Source: Boswellia sacra (taxonomy: Eukaryota > Streptophyta > Magnoliopsida > Sapindales > Burseraceae). From it: a DNA stretch of 64,000 nt. The position numbers were made by a program, and so were the translations under genes. The stretch spans positions 1 to 64,000 of the forward strand of contig SNVD02013979.1 of the NCBI GenBank assembly GCA_013180625.2, read 5' to 3'. The notes under the pieces are model-generated. The model searched no databases. It worked only from the letters and a program-made list of their open reading frames with translations, and was not told where the DNA came from. Shown here piece after piece: positions 26,847-39,454 of this stretch; position 1 is the stretch's first letter; every line of letters starts with the position of its first letter.

Positions 26847-29800
26847 ATGAACCCATCAAACTTTGGGGATAATTTTTCTGGGTTTTCGAATTCTACTGAC
26901 GAGAACCCCATTTTGAGCTTCGCTTCGCCTGCGCTTCCGCGATCATCGTCGGCTCTTTCGAGGCCCAGATTGCATAAGGTGAGGAAGCAATTGGGTTCTC
27001 AGAATTTGAGATTTTCAGGGGTTTCGGAATCCGGGATTGGGCAAGGTTTCAACCCTTTTAGGCCTGAACCGAACCGGGCTGGGTCGGAGCCCGGTTCAGG
27101 TTCTAGTGCATTTGTGTTTGGAACGAGTAGGAGTGATTTAGGGAACAGTGTAGCTGAGGAAATGAGGAATTTGAAAATTGGGACTGATAAAAATGAATTT
27201 ATGAATAAAAATAATAAAGGGTTTGTGTTTGGTTGTGAGGATAAGAGTTTAGGTGGTGATGCAATGAAGGTTGAGGAAGATTTGAGGAAGCTGAAGATTG
27301 GTAGTGTTGAGGATGGTAATTTGAGTGGAAGTGGAAGGAGGGATTTTGTTTTCAAGAGTGGTGACAATGTGGGTGGTTTAGGTGGGCAAGGTGTCGAATC
27401 GGAGCTTGAAAATGATTTGCAGAATAAACTAAGCATTAAAGATGGTGGGGAGGGTGATGATGGTGGTGGTGTGGTTGTTGGTGCTGGTGATGAGAAGAAG
27501 TTTGTGTTTGGAAGTAGAAAAAAGAGTGGTGATTTTTTAGCGGCGAATAAACTTGGTGATCTAATGAAACATTCAAACATAACTAATAAGAATGAAGTGG
27601 TTTTTGGAGTGGATGAGGAGAAGAAGTTTGCGTTTGGTAGTAGCAGCAAGAGTGTTGATTGTTTAGCAGCGAATGAACTTCATGATCGAATGAAAAATTT
27701 GAACTTAACTAATAAGGATGAAGTGGATGGTAAAATGAATAAGAAGGATGGTTTTGGTTTTGGGAGGGATAAGGGTAGTGGCGTGAATTTTGTTGGAGAA
27801 AGAGAGAATATACTATCAAATGAGATGGGGAGGAAATTGAATAGTGCAAGTATATCTGGTGATTCTGCTGATCGAACGAAAACGGGAAGTTTCTCAACTC
27901 AAAACTTTGTGCAGGATAACCAGACTGGAAATATGGATGATAAAAAGTCCCACGATTTTGATAAATCAGTTCCCATGGGGTCTACTTTTAAGGAAGCAAT
28001 GCTGAGTAAAGATGAAAGTGGTAGTCAGATTTTTGTGGACCAACCAAAAGATGATGAAAGACTCAGCAAAACAGGTTCATCATCATCTTCATTCTTGTCG
28101 AGTGGTCTACATTTTCAATCAGTTGATAATCCATCTAGGGTACCTGGAATGGATAGACCTTTCAAAATACATGAGTTTACATTTGCAGGCTCACGAGATG
28201 TGGTGGGAGCACCGTTTGTGGAATTTAAAACACCAAGTCCAAAAGCAAATCTATTTTCTGGTGTAAGTCAGAATTTGGAATTTGGTGCAAAGAGGGAAAT
28301 CGTTGGAGACAAGAAATTAAAGAAAAGGAGGGGGAAGTTGAGACAGCCAACCCTAGCTCAGCTGTGGCATGGACACAATTTTGTTTCCACAGGATGTGTT
28401 TCGCAGGAGAACCTAGAGCCTTCAGAATCTTACTCACCAATGGATGTTTCTCCATATCCTGAAACATTGGCTGACACTTTATGTTCAAGAGAAACTTCTG
28501 TGGCATCAGATGAGTCTTTCAGTCTGGACAATAATGATGCATCCAATGATTCACAGCCAACAGTTCCAAATGTTGCAGTGGATGAAGATTTGGTGGCTGC
28601 AACACAGCGCATGGACATAAATGAAGAGTATGTGGAATCCAACGGAAGAGAAGGTGAACATTCTGAAAGAGGTGCTGCTTTTGTATGTCCTCCGGAAGAG
28701 TCCGTATCTGGGGCTGAAACTGAAAGTTTTAAATCTGCAAATGAGGAAATAGATTTTAGTTTTGATAGCTCTATTAACTCGGCTGAAAGTGAAGCCAGTT
28801 CTAGCTCAAACATTGACAGACAAGATGTTGATGGGGGGAGGCAATTCAATTTTCCTTCACATTCAGAAGAGACAAGCGGGTCTAATTTCACCTTTGCTGC
28901 TGCTTCTGCTTCTGCTGCTCAAAGTCACCTGTCAATGTCAAAACGCCACCACAAAAAGAAGAATTCAGGTAAAGTTGGTCATGATTCCTTTAGTTCCACT
29001 TCAAAAGCAAAAGTTCCACGTGCATCGGCCTCTCTGCAGTTTTCTCCATTTTCTAGACCTTCACAGCTTTTTTCAGCCCAGCAGAGTCAGAGAGGAGACC
29101 AGTTTTCTCCTAGACTCAAAGGTGGACATAAAACTGAGGTGGATACAGGACAGGAAATTAAGCAAGAGCCTAAGTCGGCTTGTGCTACAACTATTGCAGC
29201 TCAGGAAGCATGTGAGAAGTGGCGTTTAAGGTTTTTATTTCTTTTCAATTCTTTGCTCATTTTTTTAGTTTGAACTATAAAATTCTCTTTCCATTCATAA
29301 TAATTCATTCGGCTTATCCATCTACCAGCTTCAAGTTCATTTTGCCTGTTGAAATTGTGGATATCAGGGGAAACCAAGCCTACACAAATGGGCACTTGTC
29401 CAAAGCTGAGGATTATTACACACAAGGGATAAATTGTATATCTAAAAGTGAGACATCTCGAAGTTGTCTCAGGGCATTGATGTTGTGCTATAGCAACCGT
29501 GCAGCAACACGTATGTCTCTTGGAAGAATGAGAGATGCTTTAGGAGACTGCATGTCAGCTGTTACCATAGATCCAAACTTTCTCAGAGTGCAACTTAGGG
29601 CTGCAAAGTAAGGCTCTTCCTTACATTTCTGATCCTTATTTGGATTTATGTGAGTTAAACATGTATTGCTTGTGTAACTGTGTCCCAAAAGTACTTGTTC
29701 ATTTTGTTACTAAAGCAAGTTTTTGCTGAGTACAAGTTTGTATATAAATAATTCACTTTTTTCTTTATTGGAAATTTAGCAAGTCAAAAAATTTAGCAAG

Positions 29801-32800
29801 TCAAAAAATTTTATTTCCTAAATTCTATGTTCTGGTCAAATAAGTTGCTGTGGCTTTTTGATCTGCTGAGGTTAGTGTGCTATTTGTAAATAAGATATCT
29901 AAAGGGTTTTGAAGCTTCTAATTGTTTTTTATTGCATAGAACTCGGCTTGCTTTGAAATTCTTATTTTATTGAGCTATTTGTTTTACCAATTTTCTGTGC
30001 TGTAATTTTGGATGTATGTGAGTTAAACTTGTATTAGTTGTGTAACTGTGTCCCAAAAGTACTTGTTCATTTTGTTACTAAAGCAAGTTTTGGCCGAGTA
30101 CAAGTTTGTATATAAATAATTCACTTTTTCTTTATTGGAAATTTAGAATGTCAAAAAATTTTATTTCCTAAATTCTATGTTCTGGTCAAATAAGTTGCTG
30201 TGGCTCTTTGATCTGCCGAGGTTAGTGTGCTATTTCTAAATTAGATATCTGAAGGGTTTTGAAGCTTCTAATTGTTTTTTATTGCATAGAGCTCGGCTTG
30301 CTTTGAAATGCTTATTTTATTGAGCTATTTGTTTGACTAATTTTCTGTGCTGTAATTTTGGATGTATGTGAGTTAAACTTGTATTATTTGTGTAACTGTG
30401 TCCCAAAAGTACTTGTTCATTTTGTTACTAAAGTAAGTTTTAGCTGAGTACAAGTTTGTATATAAATAATTCACTTTTTTCTTTATTGGAAATAAGAACG
30501 TCAAAAAATTTTATTTCCTAAATTCTATGTTCTGGTCAAATAAGTTGCTGTGGCTTTTTGATCTGCTGAGGTTAGTGTGCTGTTTGTAAATAAGGTATCT
30601 GAAGGGTTTTGAAGCTTCCAATTGTTTTTTACCGTATATAGCTCGGCTTGCTTTGAAATGCTTATTTTATTGAGCTATTTGTTTTACTAATTTTCTGTGC
30701 TGTAATTTTGGATGTATGTGAGTTAAGCTTGTATTATTTGTGTAATTATGTCCCAAAAGTACTTGTTCATTTTGTTAGTAAAGCAAGTTTTAGCTGAGTA
30801 CAAGTTTGTATATAGATAATTCACTTTTTTCTTTATTGGAAATTTAGAAAGTCAAAAAATTTAATTTCCTAAATTCTATGTTCCGGTTAAATAAGTTGCT
30901 GTGGCTTTTTGATCTGCTGAGGTTAGTGTGCTGTTTGTAAATAGATATCTGAAGGGTTTTGAAGCTTCTAATTGTTTTTTATTGCATAGAGCTCGGCTTG
31001 CTTTGAAATGCTTATTTTATTGAGCTTTTTGTTTGACTAATTTTCTGTGCTGTAATTTTGGATGTATGAGTTACACTTGTATTAGTTGTGTAACTGTGTC
31101 CCAAAAGTACTTGTTCATTTTGTTACTAAAGCAAGTTTTAGCCGAGTACAAGTTTGTATATAAATAATTCACTTTTTCTTTATTGGAAATTTAGAATGTC
31201 AAAAAATTTTATTTCCTAAATTCTATGTTCTGGTCAAATAAGTTGCTGTGGCTCTTTGATCTGCTGAGGTTAGTGTGCTATTTGTAAATTAGATATCTGA
31301 AGGGTTTTGAAGCTTCTAATTGTTTTTTATTGCATAGAGCTCGGCTTGCTTTGAAATGCTTATTTTATTGAGCTATTTGTTTGACTAATTTTCTGTGCTG
31401 TAATTTTGGATGTATGTGAGTTAAACTTGTATTATTTGTGTAACTGTGTCCCAAAAGTACTTGTTCATTTTGTTACTAAAGTAAGTTTTATCTGAGTACA
31501 AGTTTGTATATAAATAATTCCCTTTTTTCTTTATTGGAAATTTAGAAAGTCAAAAAATTTTATTTCCTAAATTCTATTTTCTGGTCAAATAAGTTGCTGT
31601 GGCTTTTTGATCTGCTGAGGTTAGTGTGCTATTTGTAAATTAGATATCTGAAGGGTTTTGAAGCTTCTAATTGTTTTTTATTGCATAGAGCTTGGCTTGC
31701 TTTGAAATGCTTATTTTATTGAGCTATTTGTTTTACTAATTTTCTGTGCTGTAATATTGTCTGCAACATATTGTATGTGACTCTGAATTGTGTTTGATAT
31801 TTATCAAGTATCTTATCTTCTAATATTTGCTTTCACTTTTTCCTTCTCCAAGTTGTTACCTTGCCCTTGGGGAAATCGAGGATGCATCACTGCATTTTAG
31901 AAAGTGCTTACAGACTGGAAGTGATATATGCGTGGACCGAAAAATTGCGGTAGAGGCCTCTGATGGCCTCCAAAAAGCACAGGTATTGCAAATTTTCTAC
32001 CTGATTAATATTGTATCTTTATTTTTGCCAATGAGTCAGTTTGGTAATGGTGTGTATTATATTTGACATCACTTAGTGATTTGTTCTCCTAATGCAAAAA
32101 GTTGAAAAGCATTATACTTTTTGAATTGGTGAATGCTGTTCTCATTTGAATTTCGGGTACTATATACATCTGACAAGCTTACCCTTTATGAGTAAAATAT
32201 TGTTGTATGTTTGCACAGAAGGAGAAAGAATTATGAGTGATTGCTGTGGCTAAAATGGAGGAAAGATGCATTGTCCATAGAGTTCAATTTGAAAAGAAAA
32301 TGACCTTAATGGCCCTCAGTAGGAGCAGAGGATGAATGCTGGTCAAAAGAATTCGAAAGTAGGATTCTAGTGGTTAAATGCAACAAGGAATGCTCTCAGG
32401 GGTGATATTGAAACCTCTAAGGTTAGGTTTTGTATAAGAAACGCCAACTTGGCAGTTCTTATTGTGCTGAGGGTCTGAGGCTCTATGTCTGTACCTCCAG
32501 AAGAAGGTTTTGACATTTCAGGTTAGGGAAGTTTGGTCTGAGTTGCGTTGAAATAACAGTTGTCTCTAACTTAAGCAGAAAACACTAAGCTATGCATCTA
32601 GTTTTGCCAGCAATATCTTGATTTAAATTAAAATACTGGCAGAGAATTTACTTAGCTTAGACTATAGTTTGAAAAATTGCTATAGACTGTCTGGGGAATT
32701 ATAGTCTGCCTTGGCCTGAGTTTTGTGTATAGGAAACTGTTTTTATTGTATTATCATTATATTTCCAGTAATTGATTTCGCTGTTTGGTTGAAGTTGTGA

Positions 32801-35800
32801 TATGATGGAGATTTTTAGCTGTACTTGGTTAGGATTTGTGGCTGCAGGTGGAATCCTGATGAGTTGGTAAAACACTTGGGTTCAAATTGACATTGCACTG
32901 TCGGACTCTTTGCAGTCCGAATGAAATATTGTGCTGGCAGTCTCCACATTATTTTTTGTTAGTTGTTTCTTCAGTGTTAGATTTAGCCAGTTGCAAAGTT
33001 TTTTTTTGGTTCTTATTCTGGGGAGATATTGGCAACTCACTGTTCAGGAAGGATTGCTGTTGTTGTGATTGTCCCAATTTCTTTGTTGTTTTACTGTCTT
33101 GTATTTTTCCTTGAGTTCTTCACTCCTAATGTTCATATATTATTGGTATTTCCCATTCTTACTTCCCTTTCCTTCAAATCACTTGTTCCTTCTTTAGCGT
33201 AGCCACTTTGATTTTTAATTAATCACCTTATTTCCCATCAAACAAATGAAGGCAGAGGCCCTTTTCATGACTACCTGATACCTGACCTTGTTTAACGTCA
33301 ACATTCTGTTGAAGTCCACACAGGTTTTTCTGTTCACCTTGGTGTGGTTTGGAAGATTTAGTTTTGTTCTAGCATTGTTTATAGAGTATATTAGATAGTA
33401 TAATATGGAAACAGTATTTCTAATTTTGCCTGGATCATCTCTCTGATGAAAATGCGACTTCTGTTTAAAATTTCTTTTCCCTATCATTTTCTCTATGTTG
33501 AGGAATTTATAGTTTGCTAATGACATTGTGACTTATTAGCATTTATCCTGTTTGACAGAAAGTGTCTGCATGCGTGCTGTGTGCAACTGAGCTGCTGCAA
33601 AACGAGATATCCAATAATGCAGATAGTGCTTTGGGGGTAATTGATGAGGCCTTGCTCATAAGCTTATACTCAGAAAAGCTACTTGAAATGAAAGCAGAGG
33701 CCCTTTTCATGGTGTGTTTTATTCTATTTATTTTATATGATTTTTTTTGGAGTTTGATTTTATATTAGCCAGAATTTATGAATAGTTTAAAAGCTTTGCC
33801 TATTAAGCATTAAATATTGCACCAATAATTGAGTTGAATATTTTGACATCAAGCAGTTACAGAAGTATGAGGAGGTAATTCAACTATGTGAGCAGACCTT
33901 TGAATCTGCTGAAAAGAATTCTCCTTCATTAGATGCGGATGGGCAGTTAGCAAATCTCGATGGTTACAAACCCTCAAAAGACTTTACCCTTAGGCTTTGG
34001 CGGTGTCACTTAATTTTCAAATCTCACTTTTATCTAGGAAGGCTAGAGGAAGCTATTGCATCTCTGCAGAAGCAAGAACTGGGGTGATTTCTAATTCTCA
34101 TACGTGAAGTTTCTTTCATTTATCTGTTGCACTATAATAAATCTGTTCTTTGTTTTGTTTTTACTAGTAATGGAGGAAAGACTGTGGAATCATCAATACC
34201 CCTAGTTGCCACAGTACGTGAGCTCTTACGCCATAAGGTAATGCGCACTACATTTTCTTATTCTTTATGCTTAACTCAGTATTGTACGTATTCGTTTTTT
34301 TGGATGGAACATCTAAAATGAGCATGACACCTAGGAATTTCTCAATGGTTGATATTTTGATTCGTTCATTGCAGACGTGAAAGTAAAGTATTAAATGTTT
34401 CATTGCCTTCATTAGAGTTTTTGTTCCAAGTATTAATGCAATTATTCTATTTTATTATAGACTGCTGGAAATGAAGCCTTCCAAGCAGGAAGGCATTCAG
34501 AAGCTGTTGAACATTATACTGTTGCTCTGTCATGCACTATAGAGTCACGTCCTTTTGCAGCAATTTGTTTCTGTAATCGTGCTGCTGCATACAAAGTATT
34601 AGGTCATATCACCGAGGCCATTGCTGATTGCAGTGTAGCTATAGCACTTGATGGAAATTATGTGAAGGTTTGCTTCTGAACTGATTTATTTTATTGTTCT
34701 TGCGTATGATATTGCTGAGAAATAATTTGTTGGATTGGAAGAATTGTCTTTGGATATTTACTGATGATTGAGCTTTAACCAATGGTGTGACATTTTTATG
34801 TTAACAATGATGATGATTAAACATGGATCAATGGACTACCACTCAATCTAAGTACCTCAATTGAGTAAAACATTTAACCCAAACTGCTCGTACCAGACAG
34901 TCTATTCTTTTCTGGTAAGAAAACTTATCCCATGTATTAAAACCGTTTAACAAAATGGCTTTTTCGGGAATCAAAAGACTTAGCTTGTAAATATCTTCAT
35001 CCTTCTAGTGATCTGTACTGTAGTCTTAGTGTTGTAGGAGCTGAGTTTTGCTAGCCCAAATGATGAGCAGTTTTATCTTCTAGGAGTTGAGATTGACCGG
35101 CCAAAATAATGAGCAATGCAAAATTTTATGGATGACCCTTTATGCATGCCTGTTTACGCTGAAGATTGGTGTTTCTCCTTGTGTCTTTAAATTGTGACAT
35201 GCATAGCAACTTTATGATCAGACTTGCTCCAACCATTTTTTGGAATGATGAAGAGGATGTTCTATCTACTCAGTTTTATCAGATAATAATGGTGAAATTT
35301 AATAGGAAATTTAATAACGCTCACATAAAGCAAACAATAATTCATACGGTTCACCTTTTATTTGTCTATGGACAAAGCCAAAAGAAGTTTTTTCTAACAA
35401 AGGGGATCATGCATATTTTCTGGACTAATTCTTAAAACCAAAATCCAAATACACCCCCATATTTTCACCTGCTCAAATACTCTCCTTTATACTTACTGAA
35501 GCTTTGCATTTCTTGTGCTTGAATAGCTTAAGATGCTTGAGAGAGATTTTGTGCTGGTTAAGAGGTCCATATCTGTATGTATGTATAAATATATGTGGAG
35601 TTCTAGATGCCTGTTCTTCATTCAAAGATTTTGACACAATCTTAGACTGAATTCTTCGTTTAAATGGTTGATGATGAAACAAGGGAGCAGAGACATGCTT
35701 CATATAAATGCCATGCAAAAAGTAAAACTAAAGACTTAATTTTTCACCAGGCTTATTATAGAAGCTCCCAAATTGTACTATGTAAACCACTTCTTCAACA

Positions 35801-38800
35801 TATCTCCACATTTGGCTCAAATGGTGCTAAATTCCATCTTTAATTAGCTTGTTCAGTCATCTTTTCCAGGCTCTTCTTGAATAAACTCACCAACTACTAG
35901 TGCCAATGAAGTGCGAACACATTTTTTGAACATAATTGGTGAAATTGATTTGATGTTCTGTTTGGTCAATTGTCTGCTGTAGAAACTTTTTTTGCAACAA
36001 CAATACCTTTGGATACAATCTGTGAATGAAATAATATTTGACATGAATATCTTTTTTCTTTCAGGAAACATCTATTTTTTTGATCAAATGTATGACCTTT
36101 TGGTTGTCACCTTAACAACAATTACGTTTTGTTGTAAGCTAGGAGCAATCACCAAATTTCTTAAACAAATTGCTTCTTTCATTGCTTGGGTGCCGGTATT
36201 TGGACAGAGCAATAATAAATAGTAAACTCGTCTTCCAACACGATTAGAAAAGGTGAAGACACAACCGGTACCAAATTCTCCAGAATAATCAGAGTCAACA
36301 AATCCACCAACACTGCTGTGAAATTTGTTATTTGTACCATGTATCAAACTAACATCTGTAGACTGTAATACCTCCCAAATATCAAATAATCCATTTCACA
36401 GTTTGCCGCTGGGCCTTTTTTGGGATGCCTTAAATATTTTGCTAACAGCACCAACATGTGCAATATCTGGTCAAGTGTAAATCATAATATGGATAATGCT
36501 TCCAATAGCATTGGCATACAAAACATGAGACATTTGCTCCTTTTCTTCTTTTGATTTAGGTAACAAATTTTTTCACTCTCAGAAAAGCTTGGAGAAGGTG
36601 ATTGAAGGAATAAGTTATACATGGAATTTACCACTGGTTAGGGCAATTAATAGTAAATGCCTAAAACAATCCAGGCTTCTACAATAACCTTGGTGAAAAC
36701 TAATCCAGTTTTTGACTACTTGCATGGCTTAAAGACGCATATATATGGCAAGGGCTCTGGTACTTCTTTTGCCATAGGATTTACTAGGATGAATATGCAT
36801 TTAGGTTCGAGTGTATCTTATAGTTGCATATGAGTATTGTCAATATTGTCTTTCTAGAAGTTTCATGTGGGAACTTGCTAATTAAATTCAGACAACATGC
36901 CTTACAGAATAACAGAATGAGGCTTGCTTTTTGAAACTTATGAAACCTTTTTTTTTTTTTTGACCTTTCCAGTGAATAAGTGTTCTATTCATACTCTGCA
37001 GGCAATTTCTAGAAGAGCCACTTTATATGAGATGATTAGGGATTATGGAGAAGCAGCTAGTGATCTTCAAAGACTTATAGCTCTTCTTATGACGCTAGTA
37101 GAGAAAACCAACCAATCTGGAGCATCTGATAGATCAACCAACTGGGCAAATGATCTCAGAAAAGCTCGTCTTCGACTTGCTGCAGTAGAAGAAGCAAGGA
37201 AGGACATTCCTTTGGACATGTACCTTATACTGTGAGTTTCTCTCACTTGTGATTTCTACAAATTAGATATGCTGCACCATTTATTATATATTGGCACTTC
37301 GAGATTTAACCTGGAACATCTGCTGCTTAAGTTCTTGTGTATTGTCGCCGTGTATTAATTCTTAGCTGCTTAAGTTCCTGCTTATTAATACCTTATATCA
37401 ATTCTTCAGCTTCTTAAGTTCCTGTTATTGACACCATTTAATTAATTCTTCAGCTGCTTACAGTTCCTTCAATATGCAAAAATGAATTGCTTAGAAATGA
37501 GTTTTCTTTTATCTGTTCCTCTCATTGTAATGTGTTTTTATCAGATACTAACAGAATACAACTGATTAATTTCTTTGTAAATCAATATATAGTGTGATAG
37601 TAGTTGTGCTTGGATTGGGATGGAACATGCTATGATTACTTTTGAGGTTAAAATAAGTTGTATTGTAAATGATTGGGCAGAGGGGTTGAAACATCTGCTT
37701 CGACAGCGGACATCAAAAAGGCTTATCGGAAAGCTGCACTTAGATATCATCCTGACAAGGTTTGCTTATTTTATATGCTTCATTTGCGTGCATGCTACTA
37801 TTAACCCATCTAATATATTCGCTGTTGTCATGTAGGTGGGTCAATCCCTGGTCAGAAGTGACAATGGGGATGATAGGCTTTGGAAGGAGATTGGAGTAGA
37901 AGTCCACAAGGATGCTGACCGACTTTTTAAAATGATTGGAGAGGCATATGCAGTACTCTCTGATCCAATCAAGGTCTTAATGCATCTTAATTATACCCTT
38001 TCCCTGTTCTGCCTTTTCTTATGTCTCAAGTATTTAACATTGGTGTGCCTTCTGTTACCACACACATAGATGTGCGTGTACACACAGAGACACACAAACA
38101 TATATTGTGTTTTAGTTTTCTTATCATATTTTAATCATATGTTTTTAATTTACAATGCCAGCCCCGGCTGAGCACTGGTTTGTTCGTTTAAAAGTTTTAT
38201 CTTGCTTTTATGGGGAATGGTGACACATTTTACACTTGCAATGCTCAATATGATGATTGAAATTAGTTTTTATAAATGCTAAGATGACGTATAGGCCTAC
38301 AAAAACCAGGCATGTAAAGGAAATCAAATTTCTACTTATCTTTATGATGGAATTTTCGCCCTTGTTGATAGAAATCTTTTCTTGTACGAAAATTGTATGA
38401 ATCCAGGATGCTTTCTTTCATATCACTTTTTGGATAGACCAAGTTCATTGAGACTTACATGTCCTTATCATTTCATCATACCGAGAATTGCTTTCAAGTT
38501 AGCAGCATAATGCAGTGCGTGAGGATGGATTGATGTATATATAGGTGGCAGTTTGCAACTGCATAGCTGGCTTATGATTCCGAGCCCTTTTTGGGAATTG
38601 TTCATAAGTTGTATGTTACACAATCAACATTCTCATGGTAGCTATGTCTCATTGGTGCTGCCTATCCATGGGAAACTTAACTTCTAAGCCTATTCTCGCA
38701 AGACTGGCTAGTTGGACTTCTATATCAATAATATGTGATTTTATCCTTTTCATTTCCGTTATAGGAAGCGTACTGTCCTCGTTTTATATAAATCAGTTCA

Positions 38801-39088
38801 AATATTTAATTTGCTAAGTATTCTTGTATTATTCCGTACTGTGGCTGGTATTCATATAGTTGAAATGCTACTTTTTTTATACAGAGGTCACGGTATGATC
38901 TTGAGGAAGAGATGAGGAATGCCCAAAAGAAATGCAATGGAAGCAACACAGCCAGAGCACAACATGACGTTCGAAATTATCCATTTGATAGAAGCAGTGG
39001 TAGGCGTCAGTGGAGAGAAGTTTGGAGATCATATGATAACTCACCCACCAAGTGGTCTGAAGGTACACGATCAACCAAATTTTCATGA
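26847..39088 (+). CDS. TPR and J-domain co-chaperone (TPR15/TPR16-like), 11 exons
   Basis: Exons inferred from GT..AG borders and frame: 26847-29230, 29368-29607, 31853-31982, 33559-33711, 33857-34083, 34168-34237, 34461-34667, 37002-37231, 37681-37759, 37836-37973, 38885-39088 (TGA 39086-39088). They total 4062 nt, 1353 residues, and every junction keeps phase. The N-terminal half (1-790) is Ser/Gly/Asp/Glu-rich and disordered-looking, with FG-type repeats. TPR units follow: one block from GNQAYTNGHLSKAEDYY (about 796) to about 905, another from GNEAFQAGRHSEAVEHY (about 1070) to 1165. A J domain spans about 1209-1300 with HPD at 1237-1239. The architecture matches plant DnaJ proteins with tetratricopeptide repeats (Arabidopsis At2g41520/At5g12430 group), thought to recruit Hsp70/Hsp90 clients. 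No signal peptide or membrane segment is seen. Intron 2 and intron 7 are enlarged by a satellite and a Copia fragment. Exon borders need transcript confirmation. Confidence 0.88.
27111..27851 (+). repeat. protein-level FG-type repeats in exon 1
   Basis: Residues 89-335 hold six degenerate units of about 30-50 residues. Each opens with an aromatic FG motif (FVFG at 89, 126 and 219, FVFK at 167, FAFG at 261, FGFG at 303, plus VFG at 252). Each is followed by a charged helix ending in a pattern like E-x4-L-x-x-L-x-I (EEMRNLKIG, EEDLRKLKIG, ANKLGDLMKHSNI, ANELHDRMKNLNL). The FG motifs recall nucleoporin FG repeats. Whether they bind transport receptors is unknown. Confidence 0.75.
29641..31757. 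repeat. six tandem copies of a ~350-bp repeat filling intron 2
   Basis: The landmark GTGAGTTAAACTTGTATTA (with variants) recurs near 29650, 30017, 30368, 30718, 31068 and 31418, a period of about 350 bp (367 for the first). Each unit continues with GTCCCAAAAGTACTTGTTC, TCAAAAAATTTTATTTCC, GATCTGCTGAGGTTAGTGTG and GCTCGGCTTGCTTTGAAAT. Copies look well over 90% identical. The first copy has an extra internal duplication (AGCAAGTCAAAAAATT twice, 29778-29810). There is no open frame, and no splice-supported exon was found inside. The array ends about 95 bp before exon 3. Confidence 0.95.
33245..33269 (+). repeat. 25-bp duplicate of the exon 4 end, inside intron 3
   Basis: AATGAAGGCAGAGGCCCTTT and the following TTCATG match the last 25 bases of exon 4 (33687-33711) with one mismatch, 440 bases upstream. 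The flanking sequence does not match, so only this piece was copied. Confidence 0.8.
35460..36640 (-). pseudogene. reversed Copia RT/RNase H and LTR fragment in intron 7
   Basis: On the minus strand, from 36640 leftwards, the end of Copia RT and RNase H is readable through stops and shifts: MSHVLYANAIGSII, PDIAHV, GFVDSDYSGEFGTGCVFTFS (about 36300-36240), AMKEAICLRNLV (about 36180-36140) and MFPERKKIFMSNIISF (about 36070-36020). A purine-rich CCAAATGTGGAGATA (35815-35801) followed by TGTTGAAGAAG at 35800 looks like a polypurine tract and the start of a 3' LTR that continues left for several hundred bases. The lineage is different from both complete Copia elements in the window. The 5' part is missing. 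It lies antisense to the host gene and well away from exons 7 and 8. Confidence 0.8.
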
Positions 39089-39416
39089 CAACTTTGTTCT
39101 AAATGCATGATAAGAAATCTCGTAGTAGCCGATTGAATAACAAAAGAAATTCTAATCTGATGAGGAGTATATTCTATTAGCTGCTCTCTGCATATAGCGT
39201 CAACTAAGAGATGCTGCAGTTGGGAAATGATTTCAGCCACTGCCTAATAGCTAGTGGCATGTGTGCCAATGGAGGTACCGACTGTTGATAGCCTGACCGA
39301 GAATTGTAGTTCTCAACGAAAAAGATTTTTGCTAACCAAAAAATTTTGTTCACAACATGTTTGATGTTTTGAGAAAGGATTTGTATGGTACGGAAAGAGT
39401 TGCCATGGAAAAAGGA

Positions 39417-39454
<38 letters not shown>

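Noticed and set aside
26999..27649. 216-codon minus-strand frame opposite exon 1 of the TPR-DnaJ gene
   Set aside because: Shadow of the Gly/Lys/Asp-rich FG repeat block (its complement is Ser/Pro/Leu-rich); the plus strand is supported by splice phases and domains.
29641..31757. CRISPR array or gene duplication in the tandem repeats
   Set aside because: Units are ~350 bp and contiguous without spacers, the organism is a plant, and units contain no open frame or exon.
33215..33526. 103-codon minus-strand frame in intron 3
   Set aside because: No recognisable domain, intronic, and overlaps the exon 4 duplicate; likely chance.
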